A DNA stretch of 64,000 nt from Prevotella scopos JCM 17725 (GCF_018127785.1 NZ_CP072389.1:930001-994000); one strand, 5' to 3'; positions 26,594 to 35,283 are shown, numbered from the stretch's first letter. The notes: generated by a model from the letters alone, not told the origin. Made by a program: numbers and translations.

Positions 26594-28248
26594 CTAAAGT
26601 TTCCCACCCTCAAAAAGTTGGTTTAAAATAACAGTTTCTCAATAATTATTGGCAACTTTGTAGTGCTTTATTACATTGATTATCAATAAATTAAAGAGTA
26701 ACTGTTATGGATACAAAATTAGACAATTTCAGCGAGATATCCAAGCTTTTAAGTGTTAAAAGTAAGATGAGTAGCGATATTCTCTCACTTTTCTCAAAAT
26801 TTGGTCTTGGACGTATGCTCTGTAGGCTTTCTTTGGAGAAACACGATGGTATCTCCGCTGTTCAACTGATTCTTTCCCTTTGTCTTTTCCGTATTAATGG
26901 TGAGACAATACACTCCATATACAAGAAGAATTTCTACCATCTTCTCACCACTGGAAAGAACTGCTATTATCGTATGATGGTCAGGCAGACAAGGAACTGG
27001 CGTCGTTTGCTTAGCTATACTGTTCTTCGTTTTGAATGCATTCTCCGAAGAATGGCATTCAGACAGAGAGCGAGAACTCCTGTGTCATATTTGACGATAC
27101 AACCTTGGAAAAGACTGGTAGAAAGCTTGAGCATATCACCAAGGTTTTCGACCATGTACGAATGAACTATGTTCTGGGCTACAAGCTTCTTTTATGCCTG
27201 TTCTTCGATGGTAAGTCCTCTCTGCCGTTCGACTTCTCCCTCCATGAGGAACTTGGAGGGAAAGAGGATGGCGGACTTGGCAAGAAGGCACTCCGCAGCA
27301 GATTCTCCAAGAGACGCATGAAAGAGAGTCCAGCGTATGAGCGGAATCAAGAGTGCGGTATGAGCAAGATGGACTCCGCCATAAGGATGCTCCAGCGCAT
27401 GTGGAAGAGTGGTATTCATCCCCATTATGCCTTGGCGGATAGTTGGTTTGCCTGCGAGAAGTTCATTGAGGAAGTCAGGAGAGTAGGCAACGGAGCTATA
27501 CACTACATCGGTCTTGCAAAGATGGGAAAGACAAAGTACTTTGTGGAGAATAAGCGACACAATGCCGCTGAGCTCGTAGCAATGTATACAAGACGTACCA
27601 AATGCTGCCGGAAGTACAAGTGTCAGTACATTGAGTTGAGGGGATGTCTGGGGAATATACCAGTCAGGATATACCTGATTAAATATGGACGTCGACAGAC
27701 TTGGAACATCATGCTTAGTACTGATTTATCGATGAGCTTTGTGCGTGCCTTCGAGTTATACCAGATACGATGGAACATTGAAGTGGTCAACAAGGAGACA
27801 AAAGGACATCTCAGGCTCGGCTCATACATGGGGAGAGACTTTGATGGTCAGATTGCTGATGCAACGCTCTGCTACATTACATATATCGTGATGTCGTTAG
27901 AAAAACGGATGTCAGAGTACGAGACCATGGGTGAATTGTTTGCTGACATGGAAGATGATGTCATGGCACTTACGTTATGGCATCGTGTGCTGAAGTGCAT
28001 AGAGAGGTTGCTTGCTGCTCTTTGTGACGTTCTTGGGTTCTCTGTTAGTGAGATAGGGCAGTTAATAGTCACCGACTCAGAAATGCGGAACAACTTTGAG
28101 ATTATGGTCAAAGCATTGGAAGACAGGCAACAAGAAAAGCTCACAACCGTAAACATATTTTAGACATGTGTTAACGGCTCACGTTCATGGGTATTCACAA
28201 AGCAGTTTGGTTGAAAGACCTATGAAATAGAGGGGTGGGAAACTTTAG
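26594..28248 (+). mobile_element. IS4-family insertion sequence (1655 bp)
   Basis: Ends CTAAAGTTTCCCACCC (left) and GGGTGGGAAACTTTAG (right) are perfect inverted repeats of 16 bp. The flanks are not duplicated (AAATCACTAA left, TTTATCCTTT right), so one side has been rearranged after insertion. It carries one transposase in two frames. Confidence 0.88.
26707..28163 (+). pseudogene. IS4-family transposase, frameshifted
   Basis: Residues 1-118 are read from 26707 (MDTKLDNFSEISKLLSVKSK ... VLRFECILRR) and the rest from the frame at 27036 to 28163. The catalytic first Asp is in CVIFDDTTLEKTGRK, the second in HYALADSWFACEKF, and the IS4 signature Y-x2-R-x3-E-x6-K is YQIRWNIEVVNKETK. The switch lies at about 27045-27060. 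No obvious slippery heptamer is present, so a frameshift mutation is more likely than programmed frameshifting. Apart from that the transposase is complete. Confidence 0.85.
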
Positions 28249-28411
28249 TTTATCCTTTAATTTAATTCCGCCAACGAGTTAAACTAAATATATCCATAGT
28301 ATATCCATAGCATATGAATTTTATACAAAGAATTATCATCGTAGCAATAACTACCCGAGAGGATTTATCACATAGTCTAATTTTCTATTTTTGATGGAAA
28401 AAGCATAATTA
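28249..28411. repeat. 163-bp direct repeat, copy 2
   Basis: Second copy of 25553-25715, wedged exactly between the IS4 right end and the IS982 left end. Non-coding. Confidence 0.85.
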
Positions 28412-29438
28412 ACGTGAGTTCGATGAATTATAAGTGTCTATAAATTTGGTGATTAGCGAAATTTGTTGTAACTTTAAAGAGCTAATATACAAATAGTTAC
28501 AAATAAAAATCGCTATGATCACCGAGGACAAAGTTACTGAAATATTTTGTATGGCAGATGACTTCTGCAAGTTTTTTGATGCAATGACAGCAAAATATAC
28601 GCTAAAACCTACAGGAAAAAGGAAATATCATCGAAATTCTACAATGTCAAAGGCAGAAGTTATGCTGATAATGATTCTTTTCCACGATTCTGGTTATCGT
28701 TGCTTCAAACATTTCTATCTTGAAAAAGTATGCAAGCAGCTTCGTCATCTGTTTCCAAAAGTTGTTTCTTATAACCGTATAGTAGAATTGGAAAGGGATG
28801 TAGCCGTACCCTTAACCTTGTTTATCAAGAAGGTCCTGTTGGGCAAATGCACGGGTATAAGCTTCGTTGATAGCACACCACTGCGTGTCTGCAAAAACCA
28901 AAGAATACATATTCACAAGGTTTTCAAAGGCATAGCTCAAAGAGGAAAATGTTCTATGGGTTGGTTCTTTGGCTTCAAGTTGCATTTGATTTGCAATGAG
29001 AAAGGAGAACTTCTCAACTTTATGATAACGCCAGGAGATATTGATGACCGTAAGCCTTTGGAGTACAAAGCATTCATAGATCTTATATATGGTAAGCTAT
29101 TCGGTGACAAGGGCTACATCGGTAAGAACCTCTTTCAAAGGCTTTTCGTTGACGGAATACAGCTTATTACCAAATTGAAAAGTAACATGAAAGGAGCGTT
29201 AATGAGTGTTTCAGACAGACTTTTACTCAGAAAAAGAGCCATTATAGAGACGGTGAATAATGAACTTAAGAACATTGCGCAGGTGGAACACTCCAGACAT
29301 AGATGCTTTGACAATTTCATCGTCAACCTATTAGGATCAATTGCTGCCTATTGCTTGTTTCCAAAGAAGCCGTGCATCAATGTGCAAAGGACCATTGACA
29401 CACAGCTTGCATTGTTCTAAATTCGTCGAACTCACGTT
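28412..29438 (+). mobile_element. IS982-family insertion sequence
   Basis: Terminal inverted repeats are ACGTGAGTTCGATGAATT (left) and AATTCGTCGAACTCACGT (right), with one mismatch. A target duplication is not clear. It carries one apparently intact transposase and is the only insertion sequence in the window that looks intact. Confidence 0.85.
28515..29420 (+). CDS. IS982-family transposase
   Basis: 301-residue DDE transposase. The DDE residues lie in GISFVDSTPLRVCKNQR (Asp), GKLFGDKGYIGKNLF (Asp) and RAIIETVNNELKNIAQVEHS (Glu), in the arrangement typical of IS982. The N-terminal KRKYHRNSTMSKAEVMLIMI and GYRCFKHFYLEKV are also family-typical. The frame is complete with no stop, so it could be active. 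It starts 103 bp inside the left end. Confidence 0.93.
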   Translation: MITEDKVTEIFCMADDFCKFFDAMTAKYTLKPTGKRKYHRNSTMSKAEVMLIMILFHDSGYRCFKHFYLEKVCKQLRHLFPKVVSYNRIVELERDVAVPLTLFIKKVLLGKCTGISFVDSTPLRVCKNQRIHIHKVFKGIAQRGKCSMGWFFGFKLHLICNEKGELLNFMITPGDIDDRKPLEYKAFIDLIYGKLFGDKGYIGKNLFQRLFVDGIQLITKLKSNMKGALMSVSDRLLLRKRAIIETVNNELKNIAQVEHSRHRCFDNFIVNLLGSIAAYCLFPKKPCINVQRTIDTQLALF

Positions 29439-29501
29439 ATTTCAATTTCTACACAAGAACTTTGACGAATACATTGACAAAAGATATTTCATGATGAGAT
29501 A

Positions 29502-29795
29502 GTGTTGGATTGTGCCAAAGTCTCTGCCGAAATAAAGCATTACCAGTATATACCTGTGATAGCGAACTTCATAAACGAAGATAGCTCCGACAATCTCAAA
29601 GAGACCATCGAAGCCAACTATCGTAAGGTGAAACAAGAGATACTGACGCTGGTTGATTTGGAAATAGAACGAATCAGAGAAACTCCTTCACTTGTTCATC
29701 TGCTTAAGCAATACCAACATGAAATGTTACATATTACCATAACAAAACAAGATAAAGAATATGGGTTTTTATTTGCATCTATCACTTATTTGTAA
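29502..29795 (+). pseudogene. Gene fragment of unknown family (shared with 61680-61765)
   Basis: The frame reads DCAKVSAEIKHYQYIPVIAN and later KVKQEILTLVDLEIERIRET. The second part recurs at 61680-61765 on the minus strand as KVKQEILSLVDSEIQKIKND. No start or recognisable domain is present, and the frame is closed by a stop just upstream of about 29479. It looks like the 3' part of an accessory gene left between IS982 and the immunity gene. Confidence 0.45.
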
Positions 29796-29809
29796 TATTC
29801 ATAATTTCT

Positions 29810-30250
29810 TTAGGAATCTCCATTGGCATTTCCCAATTGTGGCATTTGAATAGCTTTTATCACTTCGCCTCGATGATTAGTCCATACCTTAATACTACAG
29901 CCCACAGCAGCTATCCCTGTTGATGTTATAGTATAGACGGAGTTTCCTTTTAGACTTATTCTTTTTTCGCTTGATTTTATTCCACCACGATAAACAGAGT
30001 AGCCCTTGGGGATTCTGTCTAAATATATTCTTTGGGGAGGAGAATTTGCTGAATCAGTCCAGAATAAGGATATCGCCCCTTCGTATGATCTTCCATCTGG
30101 GGTAATTGAGTCATTCTCAATACTAAGATTATAGAAAGAACTCTTATATACACATAAGGATTGAGAGCCAATATTAAAGCAAAAATCAACTTCTCTATTA
30201 CAGCTGCATAATAATAAAGAACATATAATAAACGTTACTTTCCTATTCAT
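29810..30250 (-). CDS. Lipoprotein, candidate immunity protein for RHS toxin 2
   Basis: 146-residue lipoprotein: MNRKVTFIICSLLLCSCNRE gives a signal peptide and lipobox (LLCSC), so it should be anchored facing the periplasm. The mature part is beta-rich and ends in GCSIKVWTNHRGEVIKAIQM; no family was recognised. The ATG at 30250 overlaps the RHS stop by 8 bp (ATGAATAG), which decides the start over the longer frame. Its partner tip carries an HExxH motif, so the pair is a metalloprotease and a periplasmic inhibitor by inference. Confidence 0.65.
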   Translation of the reverse strand: MNRKVTFIICSLLLCSCNREVDFCFNIGSQSLCVYKSSFYNLSIENDSITPDGRSYEGAISLFWTDSANSPPQRIYLDRIPKGYSVYRGGIKSSEKRISLKGNSVYTITSTGIAAVGCSIKVWTNHRGEVIKAIQMPQLGNANGDS

Positions 30251-31493
30251 TACCTTTATTATGATTAGATCTTTCGTATAAATTCCACCATTTATCAATT
30301 GTCTCAATTATCTTATCTTGAGAGTTTTTCTTATTATAAAATAGGTTCTTTAAGCCATTTTTTTGAATTTTATTATCAATAAATTTATTGAATTTTTGAA
30401 ACTCTTGTGCTCCTTTGTCTGCATCATGCTCCTTCGTTGAATATCTACCATCATGCCAATTCTCTCCAGATATTACATTTTTTAAATATTGACCAAGAGA
30501 ACTTGCCAGATGTTGAGTACCATTTACCTGTGGAATGTGTCCGACTTCGTGTGCATTTCTATTAAAGAATTCATAAAAGAACTTTCCATTGGTTTCCTTG
30601 TAGGTCATATTATTCTCCATATTTTTATAAAAATGAGTTATTACAGCATGGTCTGGATCTTTACCTGCTGTTAAAGATGACCCGGCAGTTCCAACTGAAC
30701 CTTTTAATATACCTGTTTCTTCAAATCTTACGGTAGCAACAAGAATTTGGTATTCATTCACCTTGCTGACCAAATGCAATAAATGGGAAGCTGCGGGCGT
30801 AAAATAATAATCACCACTAGGATTTCGTGCTAATAATACACTACTATTTGCTTGTTTCCCAGTATAATCAACCAATAGTATGGGATTTTGATAACAATAC
30901 TCATATGGATATAAATTAAAAGAGTTATAAACACCTCCATTATGTTCCCCATCAAGATAATTGTCATCATTTCGCGGATCATAATTTGAAATAGGGTCAA
31001 CACTCATCCACAAGCCAAGACGTGGCTCATAGTACCTCGCACCATAGTAATACATACCTGTTTCCTCGTCAAATTCCTTCGCATTAAAGAGATAAGGCGT
31101 GTTCCAAGTGTTGTTGCGTTCCTCTATGAACACCTCTCCAAATGGTACATATTCGATATGCTGTGATACTTCACCGTCCAAGTTGGTGATGTAACTACTG
31201 CTACCCAAGTGGTCAGGGTGATAGTAGAACTGCATCTTTTTGTAATTGTCCTTGTCATGGAAATTATCGTTTACAGCTCTTATGCGTGCCATCGCTCTTG
31301 CTTGTGCCGCCTCCTGCGTAGCGTCGTTACAGCAGAATTGTCGTGCAAACGAGAGGAAAGTGAGCTTACTCAAGCTTTCCCGAGTGCAGCCGACAATGTC
31401 TTTTAGACAAACCTGACCATTTACATAGTCGTCGTTGTCCTTACCATTATAAGGTTGGTCAAACGCCTTGTAGTTATCCTTAATGGATTGCAC
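30243..31493 (-). CDS. RHS polymorphic toxin with an HExxH metalloprotease tip (5' truncated)
   Basis: RHS similarity begins at about 31577; the first in-frame ATG is at 31493. The core (FYYHPDHLGSSSYITN, FNAKEFDEETGMYYYGARYY) is almost the same as in RHS toxin 1, then diverges into a different tip after WMSVDPISNYDPRND. At about residue 312 the tip has NRNAHEVGHIPQVN, an HExxH zinc-binding motif. The core contains a 24-residue insertion (CLKDIVGCTRESLSKLTFLS and flanks) from an in-frame palindromic repeat. No delivery domain or signal remains, so this is an orphan tip module rather than a working toxin gene. Confidence 0.78.
   Translation of the reverse strand: MQSIKDNYKAFDQPYNGKDNDDYVNGQVCLKDIVGCTRESLSKLTFLSFARQFCCNDATQEAAQARAMARIRAVNDNFHDKDNYKKMQFYYHPDHLGSSSYITNLDGEVSQHIEYVPFGEVFIEERNNTWNTPYLFNAKEFDEETGMYYYGARYYEPRLGLWMSVDPISNYDPRNDDNYLDGEHNGGVYNSFNLYPYEYCYQNPILLVDYTGKQANSSVLLARNPSGDYYFTPAASHLLHLVSKVNEYQILVATVRFEETGILKGSVGTAGSSLTAGKDPDHAVITHFYKNMENNMTYKETNGKFFYEFFNRNAHEVGHIPQVNGTQHLASSLGQYLKNVISGENWHDGRYSTKEHDADKGAQEFQKFNKFIDNKIQKNGLKNLFYNKKNSQDKIIETIDKWWNLYERSNHNKGNE
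31337..31412. repeat. Palindromic MITE-like insertion inside the RHS core
   Basis: Compared with RHS toxin 1, 75 nt replace 3 nt at this point and keep the reading frame. The insert begins ATTGTCGTGCA and has the inverse GCAGCCGACAAT near 31386-31397. The inner part (GAGAGGAAAGTGAGC ... CTTTCCCGAG) is also partly self-complementary. Confidence 0.7.
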
Positions 31494-31700
31494 TTGCTGA
31501 CTATATTTTACCTTATAGTCTACGGTTACACCATCAGCTTCATTGCCTGCATACGGTATTCGTCTTGGGTCTGTCTCTTATGTTCACCGATATATACTGC
31601 TTTTTTGATTTTACTTCAAATTCAATCATAATATCTAATTAATTGTGGTTATCAATTATTTAACGTTGTTCTTTCCTGTTTATTGCTTGCGGCTTTCAAT

Positions 31701-31762
31701 ACCCTTATATGGGTAATAGTGAACACCCATATAAGGGTATTGCCTGTTACCCTTGTATGGGT
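31701..31762. repeat. Three palindromes ACCCTTATATGGGT
   Basis: Near-palindromic 14-mers at 31701-31714, 31725-31738 and 31749-31762, exactly 24 bp apart start to start. They lie in a 360-bp gene-free stretch (31578-31940) between RHS toxin 2 and the zinc-ribbon gene. Regular spacing suggests a cooperative operator or a decayed mobile element. Confidence 0.65.
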
Positions 31763-31908
31763 GTTGGAGCGCGCTCTTGTATGGGAAAGTTCAAACAATC
31801 TATATATGGTTTAGCACTCTCTTGTTGTTTTAATATTATACATTCTGTTATTTATCGCTACTGTGGCTTGGCGTTTGTGTGCCACGTTTGTTGTTCTTTT
31901 TATTTTGA

Positions 31909-31932
31909 CAACGCCCGATTTGGAGCATTACC
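31909..31932 (-). mobile_element. IS1-type end remnant
   Basis: Minus-strand GGTAATGCTCCAAATCGGGC resembles the IS1-type ends at 22307 and 38782. No insA follows here. It lies 8 bp after the stop codon of the zinc-ribbon gene. Confidence 0.5.
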
Positions 31933-31940
31933 GAAAATAA

Positions 31941-32198
31941 TTATCTAAATTTTTTGGGGATATGTCTTTGCTGATTCTCCCATGACCACGTTGTGGTGCG
32001 TTTACTCTGTTCAAACCATTTGCAACCAGACTTTATCCAACTCTCTCTATACTCCTTAATTGATTTAATTGTGCAATCTTCATTACCAAACTCAACGCCA
32101 CAACAAGGACATATTTCATAGGTTGGAGTTTTTCCGTCATCTCCCCATGGCTCAAAACCTAATCTATACCCACAGATTCTACAATAGAATTTTTCCAT
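31941..32198 (-). CDS. Small zinc-ribbon protein, candidate immunity
   Basis: 85 residues with two Cys pairs: FYCRICGYRLGF and EICPCCGVEFGNED, a rubredoxin-like zinc ribbon. The remaining IKEYRESWIKSGCKWFEQ is helical. Proteins with CPCCGxEFG are often found next to polymorphic toxin tips and are thought to be immunity or accessory factors, but no cognate tip remains here. It has no signal peptide. Confidence 0.65.
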   Translation of the reverse strand: MEKFYCRICGYRLGFEPWGDDGKTPTYEICPCCGVEFGNEDCTIKSIKEYRESWIKSGCKWFEQSKRTTTWSWENQQRHIPKKFR

Positions 32199-32329
32199 AA
32201 TGAATGTTGATTTTCTGAATACTTAGCACCTTATTCTGACTTGAACATAGTTTTAGAGTCTCCTTGAGAGTCCTTTTTTTAATGAGATATTTTTAGGAGT
32301 AATTGCTCCGCCACATTTCTCCAGTGCAA

Positions 32330-32836
32330 CTATTTCTCATGTGCTTTGTAAAAAGATATTTCCTTTATAACTTTTTTCTTAGGTAAATCACGAATGTCAT
32401 AGATTGTAACCACAATGGTATCGGGTGGAACTTGCCTTTCAAAATAATAATTAAGCGTGTACGGTGCTTCAAATGCAGGAATGTTATCTATTTCCCAAGT
32501 TTCTCCATAACCTTTGCTTTGCAAGTTATCACTACCTGATAAGATAATTATAAATTGGTAGCTATCTCTATCAACTATTAATGCTTCACTATTGTAATCT
32601 CTGTAATTATACGGATGTTCTACAAATGATCCTTTTATATGAATACATATACTATCAAATACTATTGTAGTTCTATCCGTTTTATATATAGACACAAGTG
32701 CACCTCGCCCTTGAGATTCTGCTGCAGATATACTATTAGCAATTCTTAAAGTCTTTCGTTTATAAAAACAATTACATGAAGACAAAGCATTTATAATTAA
32801 TATTATCAAAGTAGTCGATAAAATGATCTTCCGCAT
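32330..32836 (-). CDS. Lipoprotein, orphan immunity candidate
   Basis: 168 residues from the ATG at 32834-32836: MRKIILSTTLIILIINALSS followed by CNC gives a lipoprotein signal. The mature part contains GALVSIYKTDRTTIVFDSIC and ends with VVTIYDIRDLPKKKVIKEI; no family was recognised. It lies directly downstream (minus) of an RHS core fragment without a tip, in the position of an immunity gene. The upstream in-frame extension to 32896 has no signal features and is rejected. Confidence 0.55.
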   Translation of the reverse strand: MRKIILSTTLIILIINALSSCNCFYKRKTLRIANSISAAESQGRGALVSIYKTDRTTIVFDSICIHIKGSFVEHPYNYRDYNSEALIVDRDSYQFIIILSGSDNLQSKGYGETWEIDNIPAFEAPYTLNYYFERQVPPDTIVVTIYDIRDLPKKKVIKEISFYKAHEK

Positions 32837-32892
32837 AGTATACAAATTGAATAACACTGCCATAACTGATTTTTTTACATAAATAGAATAAT

Positions 32893-33228
32893 TCAAGTAT
32901 TAAAATAAGCCTTGTAACCACGCACGTGGTCTACCTGTCCGCCGAGGTTATAGCCATAGGTGACCTTTTCCTCATCGGGGTAAATCATTTCCAATAGGCG
33001 GTTGTGGCTGTCGTACTTCCACTGTGTTACGTAGGTTGCCACCGCCTGGTTTGGTACAATCAGCGTGCGCACGGTCTTCAAGACCTCACCCATCTTACCA
33101 TAGTAATACTCGATAGCACCACTACCGTCCTCACGAAGCATCAATCTGCCAATGCGATTCTGGGAGGCATTGCGAGACACTAAGTACAGAATACATTTTT
33201 GTTTGAGACGGCTCGTTTTTGTAATCAT
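32893..33228 (-). pseudogene. RHS core fragment
   Basis: The frame contains ASQNRIGRLMLREDGSGAIE (RHS), YVTQWKYDSHNRLLEMIYPD and GYNLGGQVDHVRGYKAYF, all mid-core YD repeats. It lacks the N-terminal part, the HPDHLGS core and a tip. The first 17 residues (ITKTSRLKQKCILYLVS) resemble the C-terminal KKTSRLKAFILHFVS of the IS1380 transposase in this window, so this junction is probably an old IS scar. Confidence 0.7.
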
Positions 33229-33237
33229 ATAATTGCA

Positions 33238-33669
33238 TTACTTGTGAGTTTTATCTCCAGACCTAAAAATAATTCTATTAATTGAACCAGTCTTACTATA
33301 CCATACATCTATCCAATCCTCATTCATATAAGAAATTATGTCATTATAATCCGAATCATTTGGCAAAACGAAACGCATTTCTTGTCTAATTTTTTCATCT
33401 CCACTAATGGATTGATATATATATAGTATATCACCGTTTGAGAATACAACAAAATAAGCAGTTAACTCATCTTCATAAATACCATTTATTTGCGATTTGT
33501 TCTTCCAATATGAACAGTGTTTCCATTTATTGTCCAACAGGTTGGCTTTCTCAACAAAAGAGAAACCAATAGAGTCAAATAGCAAAAATGTATTATCATC
33601 TAGTTTAAAGATGACATTTAGCCCATAATCAATATCTTCGTTCCTATATAAAATGTCTTTTACTATCAT
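33238..33669 (-). CDS. Hypothetical protein, candidate immunity
   Basis: 143 residues from ATG 33669 (MIVKDILYRNEDIDYGLN). No signal peptide. It is beta-rich with short strands (TFLLFDSIGFSFVEKAN, TAYFVVFSNGDILYIYQS, NEDWIDVWYSKTGSINRI). No family was recognised. It starts inside the end of the chimeric RHS/recombinase gene, an arrangement like that of toxin/immunity pairs, but the upstream frame no longer encodes a tip. A small cytoplasmic inhibitor is a reasonable guess, no more. Confidence 0.5.
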   Translation of the reverse strand: MIVKDILYRNEDIDYGLNVIFKLDDNTFLLFDSIGFSFVEKANLLDNKWKHCSYWKNKSQINGIYEDELTAYFVVFSNGDILYIYQSISGDEKIRQEMRFVLPNDSDYNDIISYMNEDWIDVWYSKTGSINRIIFRSGDKTHK

Positions 33670-34811
33670 ATCCGTCTTTTTGCAAGATGCCCCAGACGAT
33701 TGGAAACAGAACTTTCCTTGTTCCCCAAGTCTTTTAGCATAAACAAGCGGTAGTTCTCTATGAGGTCTTTGTTTGCCTCTTTGGGAAGGCAATCCCCATT
33801 TCCCCTTGTTTTTAGAAAAAGTGCAAAATTCTTCCGACTGTCCCTGAAAGCCCTGACAGTAGCCTTTCCTATCGTTTTGCCTTGCAATGCCTCCTTGCTT
33901 TCATCGTCACGGATAATGCCAGCTACCCTGTGGTGGTAAGCCTTGTTGGTGGCAAAGTTCCAAAGAAGGTTTCCTCGGCTGTCAAGATAGGAACTATAGA
34001 GGGTTAAACCGTAGCGTAGGGCTAGACCGCTTTCAACACGGAGTCGGTCTGCAGGTGTCAGCATACGGTTGAAAACAATGAACTCTGGGATATACCCATC
34101 AAAGGATGCCACATCCCTTGTCATATCAAGATAGGACTGGCTGAACCGAGTATCTCTATGTCCGGGAGCACTTCCGACAGTGACTAACGAGTGTTTCGGC
34201 TCACCCCAAACGGAATGTACAGGCCGGTTAGCCCACATATAGGAAACAACCCTAGGGAAACGTTCCAGAAATTCTGGTTTGGTTTCTTTCTCGGCAGAGC
34301 CATAAAGCAGGTCCTCTCCCTGTGCTTTGCCGTAGTCAAGGTATGCTCCACTGCCAGCATGATGTACCTTATCCTTTCCAACCAGGGTTTCTTCTCCATT
34401 TCGTCCCTTTAAGCCAAAAAGTGCCGCATCGGAGGAGGAGGTGGCTGCTATGGGAGCAAAGATTCCGATGACAGTTCCTTGGGCAAGGGAACTGTAAGAT
34501 AGTGCCAGTTCCTTTTGGAAGATAGAGCCTGAAAACCTAAGCGCAGGATGAAAATTGATACTGTGCGTGTCTGAGAAGGGAAGGGCATTAGTATTTACCA
34601 ATGTGGGATTGTTTCTGTTTCGAGAAACTGTTGTTACAGAATCGCCCGAAAGGTCTATCCAATGATAAGTTCCTAACAATGAGGATGAGGTAGGGACAGT
34701 CCGGAACCATGCTTCGGGGGCAATTCTTGCCCTTGGAACTTGGGCGGATACGGAAGTAGCCATACTAGCAAAAACAACAAGGGCGGACAATGGGAGTAAA
34801 TATCGTCTCAT
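33666..34811 (-). CDS. RHS-associated N-terminal protein fused to a recombinase fragment (chimera)
   Basis: 381 residues. MRRYLLPLSALVVFASMATS ending in VSAQ is a signal peptide. Residues about 25-300 look like a lectin/LamG-like beta-sandwich (ALRFSGSIFQKELALSYSSL ... GYIPEFIVFNRMLTPADRLR), as seen at the start of large Prevotella RHS or surface proteins. From residue about 303 the frame continues as ESKEALQGKTIGKATVRAFR to LGNKESSVSNRLGHL, which is recombinase 2 residues 117-195 with substitutions. The chimera ends at an early stop. It is probably not functional as a recombinase; the secreted half may still be made. Confidence 0.7.
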   Translation of the reverse strand: MRRYLLPLSALVVFASMATSVSAQVPRARIAPEAWFRTVPTSSSLLGTYHWIDLSGDSVTTVSRNRNNPTLVNTNALPFSDTHSINFHPALRFSGSIFQKELALSYSSLAQGTVIGIFAPIAATSSSDAALFGLKGRNGEETLVGKDKVHHAGSGAYLDYGKAQGEDLLYGSAEKETKPEFLERFPRVVSYMWANRPVHSVWGEPKHSLVTVGSAPGHRDTRFSQSYLDMTRDVASFDGYIPEFIVFNRMLTPADRLRVESGLALRYGLTLYSSYLDSRGNLLWNFATNKAYHHRVAGIIRDDESKEALQGKTIGKATVRAFRDSRKNFALFLKTRGNGDCLPKEANKDLIENYRLFMLKDLGNKESSVSNRLGHLAKRRI

Positions 34812-34873
34812 GGGCCTGTAAAATTAATAAGCATTAAAAAGTGGATAACTCAGAATGTGCAATAAACCTGTAT

Positions 34874-34903
34874 GGCTGAAATTATCTTGCCCTAATTTCA
34901 GCC
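34874..34903. repeat. 11-bp perfect inverted repeat in the leader of the chimeric gene
   Basis: GGCTGAAATTA and its exact complement, 8-nt loop, lie between the minus-strand -7 box at 35013 and the start codon at 34811. There is no T-run on either strand; it may be an operator or an RNA leader hairpin. Confidence 0.55.
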
Positions 34904-35012
34904 AACACTCAAACGCCACGAATAAGAAGGATATATTCCGTAGACGGAGAGTGAAATCCATTCAAAGAATGAGTTACGACCATAAGCCTGTTATTAGTTA
35001 TATCCTTGTTGG

Positions 35013-35020
35013 CAAAAGTA
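35013..35020 (-). promoter_or_regulatory. -7 box TACTTTTG (minus)
   Basis: Minus-strand TACTTTTG fits TAnnTTTG and would give a leader of about 200 nt for the gene starting at 34811. Confidence 0.45.
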
Positions 35021-35283
35021 TATAACATTCTTGAGAAATCCAAAGAAATCGGAAATTATTTTTGAGGATTTTTTAGTTTTATTGCACTATATTGCATTTC
35101 ATGGCTATTTGAGAAGGCTTCGTTTTCACAATTACGACACTCAATTAGAACTGACTTGTTAAAAAAATATTTTGATTATCAACATCTTATCAATATTAAT
35201 ATCTCATCGAAAAAGGGCTTTGAAGAGATTTTAACTAAGATGTAAGAAATCCAAAGTTTATAGTCCAATTTCTTCCTATCTAC

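Noticed and set aside
31566..31580. CTGTCTCTTAT at the 5' border of RHS toxin 2, like the Tn5 mosaic end.
   Set aside because: Only 11 contiguous bases match, of which three are shared with the intact RHS sequence, and overall 14 of 19 positions fit. This is too little to claim a Tn5-like end or an adapter remnant; the reads at this junction would decide.
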